This document shows positions 7,444 through 10,705 of a stretch of 10,705 nt of DNA, piece by piece; within the stretch, counting starts at the first letter, position 1, and each line of letters begins with the position of its first letter. A program made the position numbers and the translations under genes. The DNA is from an uncultured Actinomycetes bacterium (lineage in GTDB: Bacteria > Actinomycetota > Actinomycetes > Nanopelagicales > Nanopelagicaceae), in NCBI GenBank assembly GCA_903907665.1, contig CAIVOW010000091.1, positions 1 to 10,705 of the forward strand. Direction: 5' to 3'. A model generated the notes under the pieces. That model was not told the origin of the DNA, made no database searches, and saw nothing but the letters and a program-made list of their open reading frames with translations.

Positions 7444-7746
7444 ATGAGAAAGGGCGCCCAGATGTTAAAAAGATCGACAGGAATATGGGCGATCGCTTTT
7501 TCACTGACTTTTTCCCCAATTATTTCAACTCTCGCATCTGCTGACACCACTCCAAGCGCTTCCCAATCTGCATCACAAGAATCTGGCGAGCAAGAAGCTT
7601 CGACTACTTTGAGCCGCCCACAACATCGAGTCGATGAAGAGCGCGAGGGTGGCTTTGAAAGTGCACAACTCATTTTTGTGGGCGCAGCCATCGTGATCGC
7701 CCTTGGCCTTGCTTATCGCGCTGGCCGACGACGACGCGAGCACTAA
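7444..7746 (+). CDS. Small exported protein with C-terminal membrane anchor, function unknown
   Basis: 100 residues from ATG 7444, or 94 from ATG 7462 (MLKRS), which has GAAAGGG seven bases upstream and gives a more usual signal peptide; I cannot decide between them. In order: a signal peptide with a hydrophobic core (about 13-31) ending ASA/D; a low-complexity Ser/Ala/Glu/Gln/Thr stretch (33-57) likely disordered; a charged patch RVDEEREGG; one membrane helix (about 74-91, LIFVGAAIVIALGLAY); and a basic RRRRE stop-transfer tail. This predicts a type I membrane protein with about 40 disordered residues outside. It has no cysteine, sortase motif or recognised domain. It lies just upstream of the B12 riboswitch on the same strand, with no terminator between, but would not itself be controlled by the riboswitch. 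Confidence 0.65.
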   Translation: MRKGAQMLKRSTGIWAIAFSLTFSPIISTLASADTTPSASQSASQESGEQEASTTLSRPQHRVDEEREGGFESAQLIFVGAAIVIALGLAYRAGRRRREH

Positions 7747-7784
7747 AACTTTCACAATCCCTTTCAAGCACCAACTCTTTCTGC

Positions 7785-7790
7785 TACCTT
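7785..7790 (+). promoter_or_regulatory. Possible extended -10 element for the B12 riboswitch operon
   Basis: TGCTACCTT (7782-7790) fits an extended -10 (TGnTAnnnT). TTTCAA 17 bases upstream is a weak -35. A start near 7797 would fall at the beginning of the first aptamer hairpin, slightly tight for a full aptamer, so a start further upstream is equally possible. Confidence 0.25.
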
Positions 7791-7960
7791 TCCCAGGCCC
7801 GCAAGGGCGGTATGAGTTCGAGCGAAGTCCGGTGAAACTCCGGCGCTGTCCCGCAACTGTAAAGATCATCGCACTGCTTTCTAAAGAAAAGCAGAGCATT
7901 GATTTGAGCCAGGTCGCCTCGCCTCTTATCGAAGTATCCGACCTCGGAGGAAGGTCGGGC
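7791..7960 (+). ncRNA. Cobalamin riboswitch (aptamer and regulatory hairpin)
   Basis: The conserved core is easy to see: a GCAA-capped hairpin (7797-7808), P4 AGCG/CGCT (7821-7824 with 7844-7847), P5 CCGG/CCGG (7829-7832 with 7840-7843) around the TGAAACT loop, then the hallmark CCCGCAACTGTAAAGATC-type segment (7850-7867). A peripheral hairpin follows (CTGCTTT with AAAGCAG, 7874-7894). Next comes a B12-box-like GAGCCAGGTCGCCTCGCC (7906-7923) with small deviations from consensus. Last is the regulatory hairpin CCGACCT/AGGTCGG (7938-7944 with 7952-7958), loop CGGAGGA. The riboswitch directly precedes btuFCD, so the expected logic is low transporter expression when cobalamin is plentiful. I cannot assign the adenosyl- or aquo/methyl-cobalamin class by eye. 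Confidence 0.92.
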
Positions 7961-7997
7961 CTTTAAAGTCTCAATGACTTTCAGAGCCCACGCCTTT

Positions 7998-8025
7998 CTC
8001 CCTCAAAGTTTGAGGGAGTTTTTTT
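7998..8025 (+). terminator. Riboswitch-controlled intrinsic terminator overlapping the btuF ribosome binding site
   Basis: CTCCCTCAAA (7998-8007) pairs perfectly with TTTGAGGGAG (8009-8018), followed by seven T (8019-8025). With the innermost pair opened the loop is AGT, a stem of nine pairs. The 3' arm contains GAGGGAG (8012-8018), seven bases before the btuF ATG at 8026, so the hairpin would both end transcription and hide the ribosome binding site. Its 5' arm overlaps the alternative helix partner 7993-8001, making it the output of the upstream riboswitch. Confidence 0.88.
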
Positions 8026-8892
8026 ATGTTTATGAAATATCTTTTTGTATTGCCCCCACTTATCTGCGCACTTCTATTCCCGCAACAAGCTCAAGCCACA
8101 ACTCCAGAAAATCAGGTTCGATTGCATCGAATCATCTCACTGTCACCTTCAGCTACCGAAGATTTGTTCGCAATCGGCGCAGGCGCTCAAGTGATCGCGG
8201 TAGATCAATTATCAAATTTTCCAACTAATGCGCCAATTTCTAAGCTTGATGCATTTTCACCAAATGTCGAAGCAATCGCTACGTATAAACCAGATTTAGT
8301 TATTCTCAATTCTGGTGCAACGAAAGCGAATTCAATAAAAACCGCTCTTCAAAAGTTGAAGATTAAGGTGTACTTCGAGAGTGCACCAAATGATCTGGTT
8401 GGTGCTTACAGCGAAATCTCGTCATTGGGATCTTTGACGGGCCGGGGCACACAAGCACAAGCACTGATTCGAAAAATGAAACTCTCGATTAAGAAGGCCA
8501 TCGATTCTGCTAAATCAAAAAAGCCGATCACTTTTTATCATGAACTTGACGACACCCTTTATTCGGTAACTTCCGAAACTTTTATCGGCAAGGTATACAA
8601 GGACTTTAATCTCATCAATGTGGCCGATGCCGCTGCTAAAGCTGATTCATATGGCTACCCACAATTGACGCCTGAATATCTCGTGCAATCAAATCCGGAT
8701 CTGATATTTCTATCGGATGCACAATATGGAACTACCGCTGCAAGTGTGTCGGGACGACCTGGCTGGTCCACTCTTAAAGCCATAACGAATAATCATGTGA
8801 TTGCTCTTCCAGAAGATTCCCCTTCACGTTGGGGACCTCGACTTGTGGACTTCTACCAATTCATTTCAAAATCGCTAGCAAGTGTTAAGTAA
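8026..8892 (+). CDS. btuF: Vitamin B12 ABC transporter, substrate-binding protein
   Basis: Binds cobalamin outside the membrane and delivers it to BtuCD. It has 288 residues: a signal peptide (about 1-24, cut likely at QAQA/TT), then a two-lobed type III periplasmic-binding fold. The N-lobe opens with RIISLSPSATEDLFAIGAG (35-53) and includes SPNVEAIATYKPDLVIL (78-94). The C-lobe includes LTPEYLVQSNPDLIFLS (214-230), PGW (245-247) and SPSRWGPRLVDFYQFI (265-280). Glu82 and Glu217 align with the two BtuF surface glutamates that bridge to arginines of BtuC. There is no lipobox: the only Cys (14) follows Ile, unlike most Gram-positive binding proteins. ATG 8026 has GAGGGAG seven bases upstream; ATG 8032 is too far from it. 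The family also binds siderophores and heme, but the riboswitch points to B12. Confidence 0.9.
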   Translation: MFMKYLFVLPPLICALLFPQQAQATTPENQVRLHRIISLSPSATEDLFAIGAGAQVIAVDQLSNFPTNAPISKLDAFSPNVEAIATYKPDLVILNSGATKANSIKTALQKLKIKVYFESAPNDLVGAYSEISSLGSLTGRGTQAQALIRKMKLSIKKAIDSAKSKKPITFYHELDDTLYSVTSETFIGKVYKDFNLINVADAAAKADSYGYPQLTPEYLVQSNPDLIFLSDAQYGTTAASVSGRPGWSTLKAITNNHVIALPEDSPSRWGPRLVDFYQFISKSLASVK

Positions 8893-8895
8893 CTC

Positions 8896-9930
8896 GTGAC
8901 TACAAAGCTAAAGAAAGATAAAAGTGTAGGCATTGGGCAGATTTGGAATTGGAAAATTACCGCTGCCTGCGCTTTTATTCTCTTTGCTGTTGCACTTCTC
9001 GCAATCAGTTTCGGCCCGATCCATTTGGGCTTCATTGATATCGTGAAGACTCTTTTTGGATTTCACGGGTTGGAAGGACAGAACCGAACTGTCTTGCTTG
9101 ATTTACGGCTCCCGCGAATGTTTCTTGCTGCACTAGTTGGAGCAGCGCTCGCCACTAGTGGCGCTGTATATCAAACTGTATTTAGAAATCCCCTTGCCGA
9201 TCCCTACCTATTAGGAGCTGCCAGTGGAGCAGGCTTAGGCGCAACTATCGCGATTACAAACACAGGTGGAAATATTTATGGATGGTTGCCTATATTTTCA
9301 TTCTTTGGAGCAACTCTTGCAGTAATGACTTCTTTCTTTATTTCTGGCAAGTTCTTTGCCGAACCAAACACACTTCTTCTTTCTGGGATTGCCGTTGGCT
9401 CATTTGCCACCGCGATTCAAACTTATCTTCAACAGCGCCACAGCAACGCTTTACGGCCAGTTTATAACTGGATTTTAGGTGAACTAACAGTTGCCAACTG
9501 GAGCATTGTTTCCTGGTCATCGATTTATATCATTTCATCGATTATCGTACTTATTTCGATATCAAAAAAACTAGATGGTCTACTTCTTAGCGATGAAGAA
9601 TCATTTTCACTTGGTATCGATCCAAACAAGTTAAGGATGATAGCTGTAGCAGCCGCGACTCTTGCTACAGCAACTGCAGTTTCTGCTTCGGGTCTCATTG
9701 GCTTTGTGGGTATCGTCGTGCCTCACTTAGTTCGCGGGGTTACGCATAGAGTCACAAATCGCTCACTTGCCACCATCGCATTAGTAGGCGCTGCTTTTCT
9801 CGTGTTGGCCGATTTAGGAGCGCGTAGTTTGCTCTCTCCTGCTGAACTTCCCATTGGCGTCATAACTGCTTTTGTAGGCGCTCCTTTCTTTCTCTTCGTT
9901 CTACGCACCAGAAGGGTTACTCATTCATGA
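8896..9930 (+). CDS. btuC: Vitamin B12 ABC transporter, permease (FecCD/BtuC family)
   Basis: Forms the homodimeric membrane channel for cobalamin import. It has 344 residues, normal for the family, from a GTG three bases after the btuF stop; no clear ribosome binding site, so coupling to btuF translation is likely. The sequence is hydrophobic throughout, consistent with about ten helices. Family motifs are RLPR (71-74), whose Arg71 and Arg74 correspond to the BtuC arginines that dock the binding protein; NPLADPYLLGAASGAGLG (98-115); LRPVYNWILGELT (186-198); ASGLIGFVGIVVPHLVR (264-280); and PAELPIGVITAFVGAPFFLF (315-334), which contributes to the coupling region. The first about 20 residues are charged and cytoplasmic. 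The stop overlaps the btuD start as ATGA. Confidence 0.93.
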   Translation: MTTKLKKDKSVGIGQIWNWKITAACAFILFAVALLAISFGPIHLGFIDIVKTLFGFHGLEGQNRTVLLDLRLPRMFLAALVGAALATSGAVYQTVFRNPLADPYLLGAASGAGLGATIAITNTGGNIYGWLPIFSFFGATLAVMTSFFISGKFFAEPNTLLLSGIAVGSFATAIQTYLQQRHSNALRPVYNWILGELTVANWSIVSWSSIYIISSIIVLISISKKLDGLLLSDEESFSLGIDPNKLRMIAVAAATLATATAVSASGLIGFVGIVVPHLVRGVTHRVTNRSLATIALVGAAFLVLADLGARSLLSPAELPIGVITAFVGAPFFLFVLRTRRVTHS

Positions 9931-10697
9931 TAAAAGTTGAAGGTTTAACTGTAAAAATTTCTCATCGCAATATTCTCAATGATATTTCTCTTGAAATTCC
10001 CCATGGCCACTGGACTTGTCTAGTTGGGCCTAATGGAGCGGGTAAGACGACCTTTCTGAAAGTATTGCTAGGCGTACGTGAATACTCCGGCTCGCTGCAA
10101 GATAATGGCGTTGAGGTTTATCGAAACCATAAGAGAAACGTGGCATTCGTTCCCCAACACCCTCACATTCCAACGGGTATGACTGTTTCTGAATATGTAG
10201 CTCTCGGCCGATCAAAAGTTGAAGGCTGGGGAAATGAATCACCAAAGAGTCGCGCTTTTATCCAAGAAGTACTGATTCAAACTCAGCTCTACGGAATGCA
10301 TGAACGCCATGTGGCGCAACTTTCTGGGGGTGAAATGCAAAGGGCGCTGATAGCGCGCGCACTTGCACAAGAACCAGAACTCATTCTTCTTGACGAGCCC
10401 ACCTCAGCGCTAGATTTACACCATCAAATATCGGTGCTCAACAACATTGAGATTCTCAAAACTCGCGGGGTAACGGTCATTTCAACTATGCATGACATCA
10501 CCCTGGCAGCCATGTACGCAGAACGCATTGTCGTGATGCACGAGGGTAGAACTCTTTTAGACGGAAGTGCGGCCGACGTTATTCACTCAGCTGAACTTCG
10601 AACCGCCTTCGATAATCGAATTAATGTTTACACTCTTGATAGTGGCAGACCAGTAATCGTGGCGTCGAAGGATGACTCAGCGAATACTAAAAATTAA
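9927..10697 (+). CDS. btuD: Vitamin B12 ABC transporter, ATP-binding protein
   Basis: Cytoplasmic ATPase that powers import through BtuC. It has 256 residues, complete. Motifs in order are the A-loop region (ISHRNILNDIS, 11-21), Walker A GPNGAGKTT (34-42), Q-loop Gln77 in FVPQHP, signature LSGGEMQRA (132-140), Walker B LILLDEP (152-158) with catalytic Glu157, D-loop SALD (160-163), and H-loop His189 in STMHD. The layout matches the FecE/BtuD group of importers. A short C-terminal extension after about 235 (YTLDSGRPVIVASKDD) is seen in many FecE-like subunits. It begins within the btuC stop (ATGA), so translation is coupled. Eight bases follow the stop before the window ends, so a further operon gene or terminator cannot be judged. 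Confidence 0.94.
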   Translation: MIKVEGLTVKISHRNILNDISLEIPHGHWTCLVGPNGAGKTTFLKVLLGVREYSGSLQDNGVEVYRNHKRNVAFVPQHPHIPTGMTVSEYVALGRSKVEGWGNESPKSRAFIQEVLIQTQLYGMHERHVAQLSGGEMQRALIARALAQEPELILLDEPTSALDLHHQISVLNNIEILKTRGVTVISTMHDITLAAMYAERIVVMHEGRTLLDGSAADVIHSAELRTAFDNRINVYTLDSGRPVIVASKDDSANTKN

Positions 10698-10705
10698 GAA
10701 TTAAA

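Noticed and set aside
7703..7966. An 87-codon plus-strand frame running from the small membrane gene through the riboswitch.
   Set aside because: Its length covers the conserved cobalamin aptamer; the RNA motifs explain the sequence and the protein has no recognisable features.
1..10705. tRNA or rRNA genes, CRISPR repeats, insertion sequences, prophage or defence genes.
   Set aside because: Looked for on both strands; no cloverleaf, repeat array, terminal inverted repeats, transposase motif or recombinase was seen, and gene content is core metabolism and transport.

Overview
The window looks like a piece of a small, gene-dense actinobacterial chromosome with moderate GC, of the kind seen in freshwater planktonic Actinobacteria (acI / Nanopelagicales type). 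This placement is inference. It rests on the aa3 oxidase genes next to an AdoK-type adenosine kinase very like the mycobacterial enzyme, an actinobacterial DUF3043 protein, a long actinobacterial-type NadA, intergenic gaps of only 2-70 bases, and several genes that appear to lack a leader. I see no mobile element, CRISPR array, tRNA, rRNA or integration scar.

Region 1 (1-2250) is respiratory. ctaC and ctaD (subunits II and I of aa3 cytochrome c oxidase) form a minus-strand operon, and ctaD runs off the left edge. A compact divergent promoter region separates ctaC from a plus-strand gene (2203-3249). That gene encodes a cysteine-desulfurase-fold protein which has kept the cysteine loop but lost the PLP-binding lysine.

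Region 2 (3254-6391) concerns purine salvage, Fe-S clusters and NAD. The minus-strand pair erpA-adoK (A-type Fe-S carrier, adenosine kinase) is divergent from the plus-strand pair nadA-DUF3043 (quinolinate synthase, small membrane protein). NadA is a [4Fe-4S] enzyme, so a divergently placed Fe-S carrier is a sensible neighbour.

Region 3 (6404-7746) holds a minus-strand aldo/keto reductase and a small plus-strand secreted or membrane-anchored protein of unknown function.

Region 4 (7785-10697) is a complete vitamin B12 uptake unit: a cobalamin riboswitch followed by btuF (binding protein), btuC (permease) and btuD (ATPase), packed with a 3-base gap and an ATGA overlap. The riboswitch expression platform can be read directly. 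A GC-rich hairpin (7938-7958) competes with a nine-pair helix (7946-7954 with 7993-8001). That second helix would in turn block an intrinsic terminator (7998-8025), whose 3' arm is also the btuF ribosome binding site and whose T-run touches the btuF ATG.

Most of the window is core metabolism. I found no convincing new multi-gene system. The best leads are the riboswitch platform, the PLP-lysine-less desulfurase-like protein, and a Glu-to-Ile change in the CuA site of CtaC.
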